This document shows, in pieces, positions 1-11,989 of a stretch of DNA of 64,000 nt (position 1 is the stretch's first letter; each line of letters opens with the position of its first letter). Position numbers and translations under genes: made by a program. Below the pieces are notes generated by a model. That model saw nothing but the letters and a program-made list of their open reading frames with translations, did no database searches and was not told the DNA's origin. The DNA is from Artemia franciscana (Eukaryota > Arthropoda > Branchiopoda > Anostraca > Artemiidae): assembly GCF_032884065.1 (NCBI RefSeq), contig NC_088880.1, positions 31,647,298 to 31,711,297 of the forward strand, in the 5' to 3' direction.

Positions 1-338
1 AAAAAAATATACTTCATTAAATACAGAAAAGTTTAGATTTTTGGATTTTCAGAATCACTTTCATTTTAACCGCGTCTCAGGCCCAACGACAAATTCTTAG
101 AAATAGCCATAAGATATATACAGGAGTTGGCCGGTTTTATTGGCTTTTGTCTCTTGTTAACAGTTTATTTATTTCTCATTTTATTTAATTTATCTACATT
201 TAATTTATGTTATTAGTTTGTATTTAATTTATATATTTTTTAATTTATATATTCAATTTATTTATATTTAGTTTATCTCTCACTAACAGTTGGTTCATAG
301 TGCAAATGAAAAGAACTATTGACTGTAGCCTATGACAG
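1..338. other. AT-rich DNA without a recognisable gene
   Basis: No ORF or splice-bounded exon is visible. Positions about 160-285 are a degenerate TTTA/AATTTAT-type low-complexity run. The block ends at the target-site duplication of the first Penelope-like insertion. Confidence 0.5.
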
Positions 339-351
339 ACATTTTCTGAAT

Positions 352-684
352 ACAACAACAAAAGAAGAATAATGAGGACTTTTTTCCCCCAAGACAGTGA
401 ACCAACAAAACCTATTTGAATATTTCGGCCCTATATCTAAGGGCCGTCTTCAGCAAAGGAAAAAATAAAAAACAATAAAACACTTACAATAAAAGTTCTC
501 AGTTAAAAATCCATTTTTTATTTTAAAATAGCCTTGGCATCATTACTTCTTAACGAAAAGTTCAGCCAAGACTCAAATATTCAAATAGGTTTTGTTGGTT
601 CACTGTCTTGGGGGAAAAAAGTCCTCATTATTCTCTCTTTTGTTGTTGTATTATGGAAAGGCAGTGTGGTCTTCGTCATTATTT
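352..684. mobile_element. Short non-autonomous Penelope-like foldback element, 333 bp
   Basis: Near-perfect inverted arms of about 74 bp lie at 352-425 and 576-650. They are followed by a 34-bp tail at 651-684 that starts TTATGGAAAGGCAGTGTG. The whole unit is bracketed by a 13-bp direct repeat, ACATTTTCTGAAT, at 339-351 and 685-697, which I read as the target-site duplication. Next to the left arm (419-455) is a hairpin whose reverse strand reads GAAGACGGCCC...GGGCCGAAATATT. The larger element at 1023-2614 has the same tail, hairpin and duplication length, so this looks like a non-coding relative of it. There is no coding capacity. Confidence 0.8.
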
Positions 685-697
685 ACATTTTCTGAAT

Positions 698-1009
698 GTA
701 ATTAAATTCTTACTCAAGTAGGAATTTTGTCATAACAGTATTTAGTCATGTAGAAGACATAAACTGTAATATTACCAGACTAATCTCAACATGCAGTATT
801 CTTGTATTGCTAGAGAAACATCTCATAACTTCTTCCCAACTCATTTGGAGAGATTATGATTAAATTATTTGATCATATCAGAATCATGATTTTATGTAGC
901 GTACCATCCTTCATCCGTGAAAAGTGTCTGAACCGCATTAACCTCGTGGGATAGAACCACTCTTCTATATGAGGCTCTTTGTCTGAAACACTGTCGAGAA
1001 CAGTGAAAG
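698..1009. other. Spacer between two Penelope-like insertions
   Basis: About 310 bp of AT-rich sequence with no exon, RNA gene or repeat that I recognise. Confidence 0.4.
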
Positions 1010-1022
1010 ACAGTTATCATAT

Positions 1023-2614
1023 CAAACAAATACAAAGTAGAAACAATAGGGAAAATCTTTTCAAGACAGTGGAAATCAGTTCTGTGAATATTTCGGCCCT
1101 ATGTCCAAGGGCCGTCTTCAGCACAATACGAGAATCCGGGCTACTGGCAAATATTTATGTCGAGAACCTTGAAATTTGGGCATTAAATTCTTACTTTTTA
1201 AAACACTTCTATTGGGGTCGTTATATGGATGACGTAATTTCACTTTGTAATTATGGGATAGCTGAACTTCGGGGCTTCTTAGATCATCTTAACACTCATG
1301 ATCAAAATTTGCAGTTCACCATAGAAGTTGAAATTGAAAATAAACTACAGTTTTTAGATGTGTTAATTATTCGTACTGCTGATCAACTGGATTTTACTAT
1401 CTATCGAAAGCCAACACAAAACAATAGATATCTTCACTTTAATTCAAATCACCCCCCACAAGTTAAAAGAGCAGTAGTAACTTCCCTCATTGATCATGCC
1501 CTGAATATTTGCTCCGATTCGTATATAAATGCAGAAATAAACTTTATCAGAGATATTCTTTTTGGTAATGGATACCCCATTCCTTTTGTCAATAAAATAA
1601 TTAACCGTCGAATAAAAAGACATTCTTTTAAAATCGAAGACGATATTTCACAATGTGAGGCTACTGATAAGCTCTCAAATATTGTCTATCTTCCGTATAT
1701 CCCGAAAATCACAACAAAATTAAAAAATATTTGCACAAAAAAATAATCTGTACGTAGTTTTTACTAATAATTTTAAAATAATTAATTTCTTAAATTCCGG
1801 TAAAGATAAGACCCCAGTTACTCGCCAAAGAGGGGTCTATCAAATACCCTGTGATTGTGGAAATTACTATGTCGGCAGGACCCGTCAGAATCTAGAAATA
1901 GAACAGAATAAAAAAGACATAGACAAGGCATTAATTTCAAATAATTCCAACAACTCCTTTGATTCTGCTTTAGGTTGGCATATATTTAATAATCCGTCCC
2001 ACACGATACTTTTTGAAAAATCTTCACTCATCAGTAATGATTTGGGGATAAAACAGGTGGTTCGAGAATCAATCGAAATTAATCTCAAAATAAATAATAA
2101 TATTTCTTTGAACAGGGACTTAGGGGAATACTCACTAAATTCTTTATACTCAAATTTAATTAAAAATGATCTAACAAAATATTTTACTAAACCGATTTAT
2201 AATAGTATTGAACCAGCTACGAAAAGGCCTTTGAGACAGGCTGCTAAAAAAGCAAGGTTGGCTGTGAGAAATTGAATTTAATCACTTTGTTCTCTTTAGG
2301 TTGAATGAACTTATATTCTCACTTCATTCTTTTTGTCAGTCCTGGTTGAACTTTGTTGAAGTAAGGATGCTAGGGCTGTTCTTAAAAAAGTTTAAAAAAA
2401 CACATTATTTAGTTTTAATTCTCACAATTTAATGCAAGTTTATTTGTATATACATATTTTCTCTCTTGTTCTCGTATTGTGTTGAAGACGGCCCTTGGAC
2501 ATAGGGCCGAAATATTCACAAAACTGATTTCCACTGTCTTGAAAAGATTTTTCCTATTGTTTCTACTTTGTATTTGTTTGTTATGGAAAGGCAGTGTGGC
2601 CTTCGTCGCTATTT
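1023..2614 (+). mobile_element. Penelope-like retroelement (RT plus GIY-YIG), broken copy
   Basis: Inverted ends of 110 bp (1023-1132 and 2471-2580, about three mismatches), a 34-bp tail (2581-2614) and a 13-bp direct repeat ACAGTTATCATAT (1010-1022 and 2615-2627) define the insertion. Inside, about 1183-1746 encodes the end of a reverse transcriptase with the catalytic RYMDD motif, then LQFLDVLI, IYRKPTQNNRYLHF and NGYPIPF, all typical of Penelope-type RT. About 1801-1960 encodes GVYQIPCDCGNYYVGRT, the start of a GIY-YIG endonuclease domain. RT followed by GIY-YIG is diagnostic of the Penelope superfamily. The copy lacks most of the RT and is broken, with a few disruptions. The low divergence of its ends suggests a fairly young insertion. 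Confidence 0.88.
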
Positions 2615-2627
2615 ACAGTTATCATAT

Positions 2628-4119
2628 TTGCCTCAATCGATGAAAGTGAACAAAACACTTATTGAACTTTTGGATGATGAGTTATGTTATCCTTGTATTT
2701 TGCCGTATTCTTTTTGTTTTGAATCTTTCAGTAGACTTGGGCTAATAGACACATATGAGGGCTATAAGGGTAATTTCGATGATAAATTCTTTATAAGGGC
2801 TAATTTCAAGTTAGAGCCCTCTTTTCCCACTACGGAAACCTTTGGTATATCCAAATATTCAAGTGATGGTTTCGTTACTTGTCGGCTCTTGGAAGTTCAA
2901 AAAGGGGTAAACCGTCTTTTGATAATCCCTTTCAGTATCTTCTTTATCCTTTTCATATTTACATGTTTCTTTCCATGGTTTCAAAATTAGTCGTTTATTG
3001 TCAATTCCACTTTACAATTTCAAATTTTTAGTTTTTTCACTTGTTTTACATTTTGTTTTTCTATAAAGCTGTGCTAGTTTTGAGATTTAAAACTCACGAA
3101 TAGTTGGAATCATTTAAGGTTAAAACTAATTACGATTCGAATTCAAATCTGAAAATATTTTCTATATTCGAATATTCTTCCTTTGTTCCGTAGTGTATTA
3201 AATTCTTGATATATGTTTATTTTGGTTTTCTTTATACATTCTCTTGAGTCGTTTTACTAGGCCTATTAAGTTGTTCTTTCCATAAATCTTTGCTTTGTTT
3301 GATTTTTTGGAATTTTTTGCAACTTTATTCACTATTCTTTTATTCTCATCGATATTGAATGAAATAAATACGCGAAAAAACAAACAAAATGTCGTTCTTT
3401 AATTCTACTTATATGGGGAGCGGAAGGCGAGATTAATAAATAATTTTCATGTAATAGACAATTTGTCCAAATTATCAGTGCATTAAAGAAGAACTAATTT
3501 GATCCTCAGCAATGCGAATTTTCTTAGGTTTTCTATTAGAAATATCCAGCTCAATGAATTCAATCTATCAGGTTGAATAGGTTTGTTGTATCCCCAGTTT
3601 TAGTATTTTCAATTTCGTTTCCAAAGAAAGGAACCTTTAAAATATGCCGCAAGAGACACAAATTTTTTATTTTTCCCAAGTTGTATGCCAAGATGAACTT
3701 TTACAAATAAACTGGCTTTCACTAGTAAATAATGCTAAATTTAAATTTCTTTAAAAAGATAGAGTAATAATTATTGAAATTTACCAAAAGTATGGAAAAC
3801 CGCAAACTACAAAGAAATACTGAGAAACAGAATAAAATGTGTCATAAGTTTAAACATTTTAGTATTTAACACAGGAATCTGTGTTGCGCACAATCTGTAT
3901 AACTAAGGAATTTTCAGAGGAATTTGCAAAAATTTCTTCACAGATTAAAATAAACAATTATAAAAATGAATTCAGTGAAAAATAAGAAAGTTTATAGGGT
4001 CAATAAGGGAAACAAGTAATTTAAAGTTGGCTATATATTAATACTAGAGCCAAAAGTCGGTGTAAAATGTACGTTATATCTTGCTGGTTTATTGTAAGTT
4101 GTAGCGATAATTGTTAATT
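2628..4119. other. AT-rich DNA upstream of the PBLD-like exons, no feature seen
   Basis: I searched here for the missing first PBLD exon, which should encode a motif like DAFT...GNPAAV, and did not find it. The open stretch at 2568-2990 (+) begins inside the Penelope tail and has no splice-consistent context or recognised domain, so I do not call it a gene. Confidence 0.4.
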
Positions 4120-4735
4120 TATGGCCCTTTCCCATTGGGTAGCGACTCCTGATTAGGCTGTAGTAAGGAGGGAATAGGTTTTGCTCCTAGAAATTAATTA
4201 AGGCCTTCGCTACCCTTTCCCATTTGGTAGCGACTCCTGATTAGGCTGTAGTGAGGAGGGAATAGGTTTGGCTCCTAGAAATTAATTAAAGCTTTCGCTA
4301 CTCTTTACCATTCGGTAGCGACTCCTGATAAGGCTGTAGTAAGGAGGAAATGGGTTTTGCTCCTAGAAATTAATTTAAGTAGTAGTAGTAATTAATTAAA
4401 GCCTTCATTACCTTTTCAAAGTGGGTAGCGACTCTGATCAAACTGTAGTAAGGAGGGAATAAGTTTTGCTTCTAGAAATTAATTAAAGCCTTCGCTACCC
4501 TTTCACATTGAGTAGTGACTCCTGATTAGGCTGTAGTAAGGAGGGAATAGGTTTTACTCCTAGAAATTGATTAAAGCCTTCGTGACTCTTGATTAGGCTA
4601 TAGTAAGGAGGGAATAAGTTTTGCTCCTAGAAATTAACTAAAGCTTTCGCTACCCTTTCCTATTGGGTAGGGACTCCTGATTAGACTGTAGTAAGGAGGG
4701 AATTGGTATTGCTCCTAAAAATTAATTCATGTCTT
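4120..4735. repeat. 88-bp tandem satellite, about 7 units
   Basis: A unit containing AGCGACTCCTGATTAGGCTG, then GTAAGGAGGGAATAGGTTTT and GCTCCTAGAAATTAATTAA, recurs with starts near 4141, 4229, 4317, 4427, 4514, 4580 and 4669. The usual period is 88 bp. One unit carries a 22-bp insertion with AGTAGTAGTAGTA, and one is about 22 bp short. The array ends less than 100 bp before the first PBLD exon seen, so it probably lies in an intron. Confidence 0.85.
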
Positions 4736-4811
4736 CCGACAAAGCTAATGCAAAGGATCTCGCGTCTGTCTTGTAGACTGGGTAAATGCTCCTTAAATGT
4801 TTACATTTTAG

Positions 4812-7800
4812 CTTCTTTCTGACAATGAAATGCAGCAAGTTGCTAAGGAGATGAATTTGTCTGAGACTGCATTTGTGAAACCCTTGGATCATTCGCTTGT
4901 AAATAAAGCCACACTCTTTGGTCTAAGATGGTTCACTCCAACGAACGAAGTTCCATTGTGTGGACATGCAACTCTTGCTTCGTCTCACGCTCTTTTTGCA
5001 GAATGTGGTAAGTCATTATTCTTATAATCAACCAAAATGATATGCTTTCATAATTTATTTTTTCATAATAATTCTACCTTATAAATTGATACCAGGCATG
5101 AGTTGCTAATTTCATATATACGATTGTTAGTTATCTGTCATATTTACAAACGTAACTTGCAACCAATTGTTTGTTTTTTATATTTCATTTAGTTTGTCAT
5201 TTTCGGGGTCTTTGCTTTACGTTTCTTTTTTTCATGCCAGCATTCTTGAACCTTTATATTTTATTAAATTAAAATATTTATGATATTTAGAATCTTTGTT
5301 TATTTTATGGTATTCCATTCTTCTGCATTTTTTTTCTATAGATGTAGATGGATTACGGAGTATTCTGTAAAAATATTTTTCACTCTCTTCTTAATGATAG
5401 TATTCTGTCTTTTTATTAGTTTTTTCTTAGTTCAGGGTCTTTCAAAAAAATTTGAGGGGGTGGCCAGGGAACGCCAAATAAAACATGATTAATTTTCTTT
5501 GTATTTGAATTAAAATTAGAATAGTTACATCTAAATGGCTGACTCGAATCTCCAACCTCCTTCCTTCCAATTAAAAGTTTGAATAAGCACCTGGGAAAGA
5601 TTTTAGAATCTCTTTAAGTGCCAAATCTAACTCTGTTTATTTTTAGTGGATTTTATCCTTTTCAGGTAATGAGAACAGTCTAATTGTGTTTGAGACTATG
5701 AGTGGAAAATTAATGGCCAAAAAAGACGGTACTTCAATAATTCTCGACTTTCCATTGAATAAACCTGAGAAGATTGATCCAAGTTTGGTAAAATATATCC
5801 TTGAAGTGATCCCTTTTGAGGTCAAAGATGTACTTTATTCCCCAACGACAAAGAAGCTTCTTATCAGAATCCTCGATAGCTATAAAAGGTAATATACTTT
5901 TTTTTTAATATAAAGGGCTAATTGAGTTAGGCAATTAAATAGACATTATTTAAGTAGAGGAAAAGGGTCCTTTGGAGCTGCCACACCCAAAAATGTTCAA
6001 AATTTTGAAATTTTTTATATTTTTCGTAAAATTTCTTATTTATAATTTTTTATAACCCAAAATGTGGAAAAATTTAATCTTTGTGGAAACATACAATACA
6101 TAATGATCAGAAAAAAATATATCAGACTGACTTATTTGTCATTTTCATAAATTAGGGACATGGAAAGAAAAAAAAACACTAATATAACTTGCTCAGCTAG
6201 AAAGTTAATCCAAACAGTTAAAAATTAGTGCCTGACATACCACTCATCAGCCATTTGTCTATATTTTATCCCTAAAATTTGTTTAGTGAACTTCCCTAAC
6301 GTTCAACAGAGACAAAATGCTTGCTATTATTTAAAGCTTTAGCTACAAAAAGGTAAAGGTGCAGAACACAGGGATGTAGTCTAGAATTTGTTTGGAGAAT
6401 GGTCTAGCTTTAAAAAGGTCTTTTAAAAGCCATTTTGTAATGGAAAACTATCGATTTGTTTTGAATTTGGGTGGTGTTGAGTCAATTGAATCCTCCACCC
6501 TCACTTTGTGACTGCTGGTATAACTCGAAATGTTTTAATGGGCTTAGCTTTGTAATTAATAGCTTTGAAGTCACCTGATCGACTAATAAAGTTGTAACCG
6601 TGAGGACCACCATTGTTACTGAGGGTAGCCTACCAGCTAAAGGTGTTGATAAGATTTTTTTTTGAATTTTGAAAGTTTTGACAAGATATTCTTAAGTAAA
6701 ACAATTTTTTCTATTTTGTAATGCAATAAAAGTTATTTTGCCCTCTTTGGAAAGATTGATGCTCTTGAATGGTGGGAAATTTAGGGAGAAGTGATTGTGA
6801 TTGTAATACTATTTAGTAAATATTAAGATATATCCCTAACTTTGATACCAGATTGATAAACAATATTACTTTAGATGTACCTGCAAACCGTTAGGACATT
6901 AACGTAACAGCAGTTAATAAGTTGGCCGTCTAAATAAATAAAAAGAAATGGCAAAAAATGGCCTACGAGGGTTGATGCCCCCTACCTCATATGTTATGTA
7001 TATTTTTTAAGCTAACTGGAATTAAATAGAATGTTTAAAACCCAGCCTTAGGGTATTTCTCCTCAAAAAAGGTCAATAATAATTAGTATAAAAACGAAAG
7101 CAAAAATATGAAGAATTTCTTTCATATAAACTTTTTCTATTTAAGAACTGACTTGGAAGGAATGGCAAACTTGAATGGCGACAAACTTCTGCAATGTAAA
7201 TCGGAGCTAACAGTTAAAGGAGTTATTGTGACGTTGAAAGGCGCAGAGGACTTTGACTTTTACTCCCGATACTTCGCACCTTGGGTTGGAATACCTGAAG
7301 ACCCCGTCACTGGCTCCGCTCATACAGTACTTGGTCCATATTGGAGCGAAGAATGTGGCAAGACACTTTTGAAAGGTACTTATTTTAAAAAGTAGAACTT
7401 TAAGGGTTTGGAAAGTGTTTTTAGAATTATAGTTAGATATAATTAGACCCCTTCTCCACTGCTACTGTTAATAAAAAATCATTGCAGAACCAAGCCCCCT
7501 ACAGGCAATACAGTTGTGCACACTCTTCCTCTCCTCCGATTTATTCAAAACTTCACACTCACACTTCAAAACTTCCATGAAGTTCCTATATTACAAACAA
7601 CAACAGGTAAAACAATGGGAAATAAATCTAAGATATTTATTTTTTACCCTAAATGAATGTTTCGGGTCCATATCCAAGGGCGCACCCAGCAAAGCTCATA
7701 TAAAATAAAATAAGATTAAACTGAAGTAATGATTCTGAGACTGTTTGAATGGTCACGCTTTTTATTGTAAGTCTTATTTTATTTTCATTCGAATCCTGCT

Positions 7801-10157
7801 GAGGACGACCCTTGGATACAGAGCCGAAATATTCACTTAAATTAAATAAAGGGAGGTCATATTATAAATTAATTAATATTAAATTAAGAGGGGGGTCATA
7901 TTATATCCAAGGTATATTTGTTGGGTCTTTCAACTATGATGAACAAAATGGCTATCTCAATATTTTAAACGGACGGTTTTGGGAAAAAAGGGGTGGGGGA
8001 GGGGTCATAGTTGCCCTCCAATATTTTTGGTCTATTAAAAAGGCATTAGAATTTTTAATTTGTTCGAATGAGCCCTCTCGTAATATTGTAGGACCACTGG
8101 GTTGATATGATCACCCTGGGGAAAAAAAAAACAAATAAACCCGCATGAGTGGCCTTTCTTCGGCAAAGAATAAGAAATTTCACTCTTTTGCAGATAGAAG
8201 CTTGAAACCTCTACAGTAGGGTTTTCTGTTACGTTGAATCTGATGATGTGGTTTTCATTAAGATTCTAGGACTTTTAGGGGGCGTTTCTCCCTTTTTTCG
8301 AAAACAAGTCAAATTTTCTTAGGATTGTAACTTTTGATGGGTAAGACTAAACTTAATGAAACTTATACATTTGAAATCACAATAGAATTACAATTCTTTT
8401 GATATATCCATTGGTATCAAAATTTTGTTCTTTAGAGTTTCGGTTACTTATGAGCCGGGTCGCTCCTTACTTACAGTTCGTTACCACGAATTATTTGATT
8501 CCAGTAAAATTGTATAATTGTAATTCGTGGTCATTCGAATAAAACTCAAATTTCTAGTGCCCTATTTAAGTGAATAAAATACTGAGGGAAGCTAGTCCCC
8601 CTCCCACGCCCACCTTTTCACTAAATACAACTTACCATAATTTGAGATAGCTGTTTGATTCAGCGTAGATGAAAGATTTTAATAGCCATGTCATTGAGGA
8701 TGACGTGACCCTCCAAAGTCCATAGGGAAAGGGCTGTCCATGAGAATGTGTTCGTTTTTCCCATTTAGAATTTGTTGTTGAGAAATATACTGAATCTTCT
8801 GCAGGAGAAGGGATTTTCTACGAGAAGTATTTTCTGTGGCGCACTGCTTTCAGTAGGATTTTTTTAGGGGAAATTTGACATGGGATGGAGGGGAGAGGGG
8901 TGGCAATTTGACGGCATGATTTGAAAACCAGTCAGAAATTAAATTAAAAAATTAGTTTTTTCAACTGAAAGTAAGGAGCAATACCAAAATTGCAAACGAA
9001 TAGAAATTTTCGAAAACTCTTGTTTTTTTTCTAATTTTATTCTTTTTTTAAAGCTTTATTTAACGACGTTGTCTCAATCAGATCATAAGGTCACCCAAAG
9101 GAAGATTATACCCAAAATAACTCAAAGGAAACGGCCTAAAAATAAAGATTTCTCGCTACTTTCAATATAATGAATCTCTGGTGGAATAAATGTCCGGTAT
9201 TTGGGGATAGGTCAAATTGGTTCCATAGGATATTTTCCGTTTTTTTGTCGTCCAAAAAAGGGTTTTCAATTTTTGATAATAGTTCTTTTTTGGAGTTAAG
9301 TGATTGTGTGAAGTTGAAAATCAGTAAAAATTATTCAGTTCTAAGTAATAAAAACCATTTAAAAGTTTGTCGGGCTGGATCGGCTTCGGCATAAAATGCG
9401 TGAAAAAAGTGAATGAAATCTTCGTTTTATCATAGGTAATGTAAAAAGATAGCCCACTGTTCCTTGAAGCGAATTCTGGGACAAATTTGAATATTTTGAT
9501 TGTAGACTTCGATGTATGTAGCATTTAATAAGAGTCGTTCTTTTAGGGCCCTTGACACTCTTTTATGTTTTTTTTCCCCAAATTTGGGATTCTTAATCAT
9601 ATCACAGAATAAGAAAGTAGCTTATACTCTTTCGAGAGGTAAATGAAGACATGTTTTTTTTTTTATCTAATGTCAGAGTCGTCCCTAGGGTTGGTAGTGC
9701 CTGGGGGAAAATTAACTACAGCGCCCCGTTCCGACTCAAATATAAGCAAATAGAGTAGAATCAAATACCAAATTTTATCAACGTGGGCAATCCCCCAGTC
9801 GTGCCCCCTAGCTGTGTCGCCATGGGTGAATGACCCGGTTGACCACCCTCCCCACCCCCCTAGGCCCGGCTCTGCCTATTATTGAATGATTAAGTTAGTA
9901 TATCTATCTTATGTATCGGTCAGAAAGTTTTACGTATCTTTTTAGTTATGTTCATAATATTATGAAAATGATTTTCTTTTTACTTTTTAAGAGACTTCTA
10001 GTAAGTGAGAGCGTATGATACGAAATCAACACCATTTTTTCTAGCTCGTCAATGTTCACCCAGAGGTGGAGAGCTCACTGTTATGGTTCGTGATGACGGA
10101 CGAGTTGACTTATATGGCAATGCTGCTACAGTACTCCGTGGTGAACTCGAAATATAA
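4812..10157 (+). CDS. PBLD: PhzF-family, phenazine biosynthesis-like domain protein (PBLD), 3' four exons
   Basis: Exons 4812-5007, 5666-5888, 7146-7375 and 10045-10157 each have an AG acceptor, the internal ones have GT donors, and their phases join into 253 codons plus TAA. From memory of human PBLD (288 aa), the product follows it throughout, starting about 30 residues in. Exon 1 carries MNLSETAFV, with the catalytic Glu of the PhzF fold, and [10 protein letters not shown]. Exon 3 carries [13 protein letters not shown] and EDPVTGSAH, the second conserved half of the active site. Exon 4 ends [17 protein letters not shown]. PhzF proteins are diaminopimelate-epimerase-fold enzymes; PBLD is cytosolic and its substrate is not settled. 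The N-terminal exon is not in the window: either it lies to the left or the copy lacks it. The introns hold repeats, including a worn PLE fragment. Confidence 0.92.
7655..7838. mobile_element. Worn Penelope-like end fragment in PBLD intron 3
   Basis: An inverted pair of the same hairpin motif seen in the PLEs at 352-684 and 1023-2614. The reverse-strand form at 7655-7690 contains TTTCGGGTCCATATCCAAGG. The forward form at 7797-7838 reads CTGAGGACGACCC...GAGCCGAAATATTCAC. About 105 bp separate them. I could not define a target duplication or a 34-bp tail, so this is older or partial. Confidence 0.5.
8106..8510 (-). repeat. Composite high-copy repeat, segment inverted relative to 12150-12545
   Basis: Reverse-complement match, by eye, to 12150-12545. 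Shared blocks include TAACTTTTGATGGGTAAGAC, GAGCCGGGTCGCTCCTTACT and CAGTTCGTTACCACGAA. The same block recurs in direct orientation near 43620-43985 and 63440-63825. It is non-coding and of unknown class. Confidence 0.75.
8511..9035. repeat. Continuation of the composite repeat family
   Basis: Contains family phrases such as AGTGCCCTATTTAAGTG, CCCCCTCCCACGCCCACC, TTTGAGATAGC and, near 8958, TTTTCAACTGAAAGTAAGGA. No coding sequence. The order of modules resembles 12550-13060, but divergence is high. Confidence 0.55.
9036..10040. other. PBLD intron 3, distal part
   Basis: AT-rich intron sequence. About 9672-9890 is a GC-richer patch with CCTAGGGTTGGTAGTGCC and, further on, CCCCCTAGGCCCGGCTCTGC, which looks like another dispersed repeat. 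No exon is recognised. Confidence 0.35.
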
Positions 10158-10549
10158 CTTTCATCTCTGCAGGATCGACATACTAACATTCCTAACTACT
10201 TTGAAGTCTTATATTAACATTAAAATAATGCAGCAGGACAATCCATGTTTTGCATTTATCTCCTTGAGCTTTCTCATTAAATGCATAGGTCTATTTTGGA
10301 CATATGTCGTCTCCAAAAATACTCCAATGAGGATGAGGAGGGGCAGTGATATATTCAAAGAGGGTCTAAGTCCCCCTTCAAAATAAAATCATATTTCCAA
10401 ATTGACTGATGAATATTAATTTAAAAGACCTATATTTTCAGACGAATGTCGAAATGTAACATTCGAATTACCGTTTGGAAGATTTCTCACTCTAAAAACT
10501 GAAACTGTTCAAACAGCAAGATGATCATACTTATTATCTTTAATCAGAA

Positions 10550-11860
10550 GCAGCACCATAGCGCTGCCTAAGTAACCAGCGCAATGGTGTTAATGTTGCT
10601 CTTCACTTTTATTGAAAAAAAATTTGTCTAATCAGAAACAATGCTATTGCGTTGCCCATGGTAAAGACCCATAAGGCCCCAATATTTTATTATTACTTTA
10701 TTTTCCAGAGGTACTTCATATCGAAAAGGTGGTCGTGTAAACTTTGGAGGTGGCTAATTTGATTGGAAATCGAGAGTTCTAGTGCCTTTTTTAAAAATAA
10801 AAAGTGATCAAAGGGCAACTACCCCCCAAATCTATTTTCCACATAATACATCTGATTAAGATTTTGAGATAGTTATTTCTTTTTCTCAATAGCTCAAAGG
10901 CAACATAACTATGTCTCTGGATTGACAACCCCCCTAGCTCGCAGGGCAAGTTATGCTAGCTGCCCATTGTAACACATAAGGTTTTTATGGAAGGGGTAGC
11001 TGTTTAAACTTTGGACGGCCCTTTCGATTAGAAATCGAAAGTTCTAGTGCCAAATTTAAGAGCCAAAAGTGATTGCAGGGCAACCATATTGTTAAATATT
11101 AGGTTTTAAGACAAAAAGATGGTAAAGAAACATAAGGCTTCCATGTTTGTAATTATTTTAGGAGTCAATCCTTGGGTGGAGTGGTCGTATAAACTTTAGA
11201 GAAGACTCATTCTATTGGAAATTTGAAGTTATAGTGCCTTTTAAAACCCTCCTCCCAACCCTTTTTTCCCCAATGTATCCAATCAAAATTTAGAGATAGC
11301 CATTTTGTTAAAAAAAAATTCCAAATTTCAAATGACTTTGCTTCCGGGGTTGAAAAAAAACCCCATAGCCCCTGGGGCAAGGGCTATAAGTTATACTAGC
11401 TGCTGATTGTTAACAAATAAGGCTTTTATGAAAGGGGTAGCTGTATAAACTTTTGAAGGGCCCTTTCGATTGTAAAACGAAAGTTCTAGCGCCATAATTA
11501 AGAGTCAAAAGTGATTGGAGGCCAGCCATATTGTTAAATGTTACGTTTTCAGACAGTAACATGGTAAAGAGGCATAAAGCTTCAGTGTTTTGTAATTTTT
11601 TTCAGAGGCAACCATTGGGAAGAATGGTCGTATAAACCTTGGATAGAGCTCATTCTATTGGAAATTTGAGTTATAGTGCCCTTTTTGAAAGTCAAATATG
11701 GTCAACCTTCCTTCACGCCCTCTCTTCCCTAATGCATTCCAACAGAATTTAGAGATAGCCATTTTTTTTTTAAAGTTCCAAAGTTCAAATAACTATGCCT
11801 CTGGGGTCGACAAAACCCCCCACAGCCTCCGGTGCAAGGGTAGAGCTTTCTGTTAGTTTT
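10550..11860. repeat. About 440-bp tandem units of the composite repeat family
   Basis: Two clear units start at AAGGGGTAGCTGT near 10991 and 11432, a period of 441 bp. Each continues through TTTCGATT, AAAGTTCTAG, AGTCAAAAGTGATTG or similar, and GGTCGTATAAAC. A more worn unit precedes them near 10700. Internal phrases match the repeats at 12600, 14060 and 22220. No coding potential. Confidence 0.65.
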
Positions 11861-11989
11861 AAGCTTGATTTGCATATTCAGTCTAAGTTTCGCTCGTTTT
11901 CAGATTTATTCATTCGTTTATATTTGTACCTTTTGTATTTTTTTGCTATGATTGTTTATCTGGTTTTCGTTCGTTTTGGGCTGTATTTA

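Noticed and set aside
1885-2088. Minus-strand frame of 67 codons
   Set aside because: It is a shadow of the GIY-YIG part of the Penelope-like element on the plus strand.
4120-4735. CRISPR-like array
   Set aside because: The whole 88-bp unit is conserved, with no variable spacers. This is eukaryotic satellite DNA.
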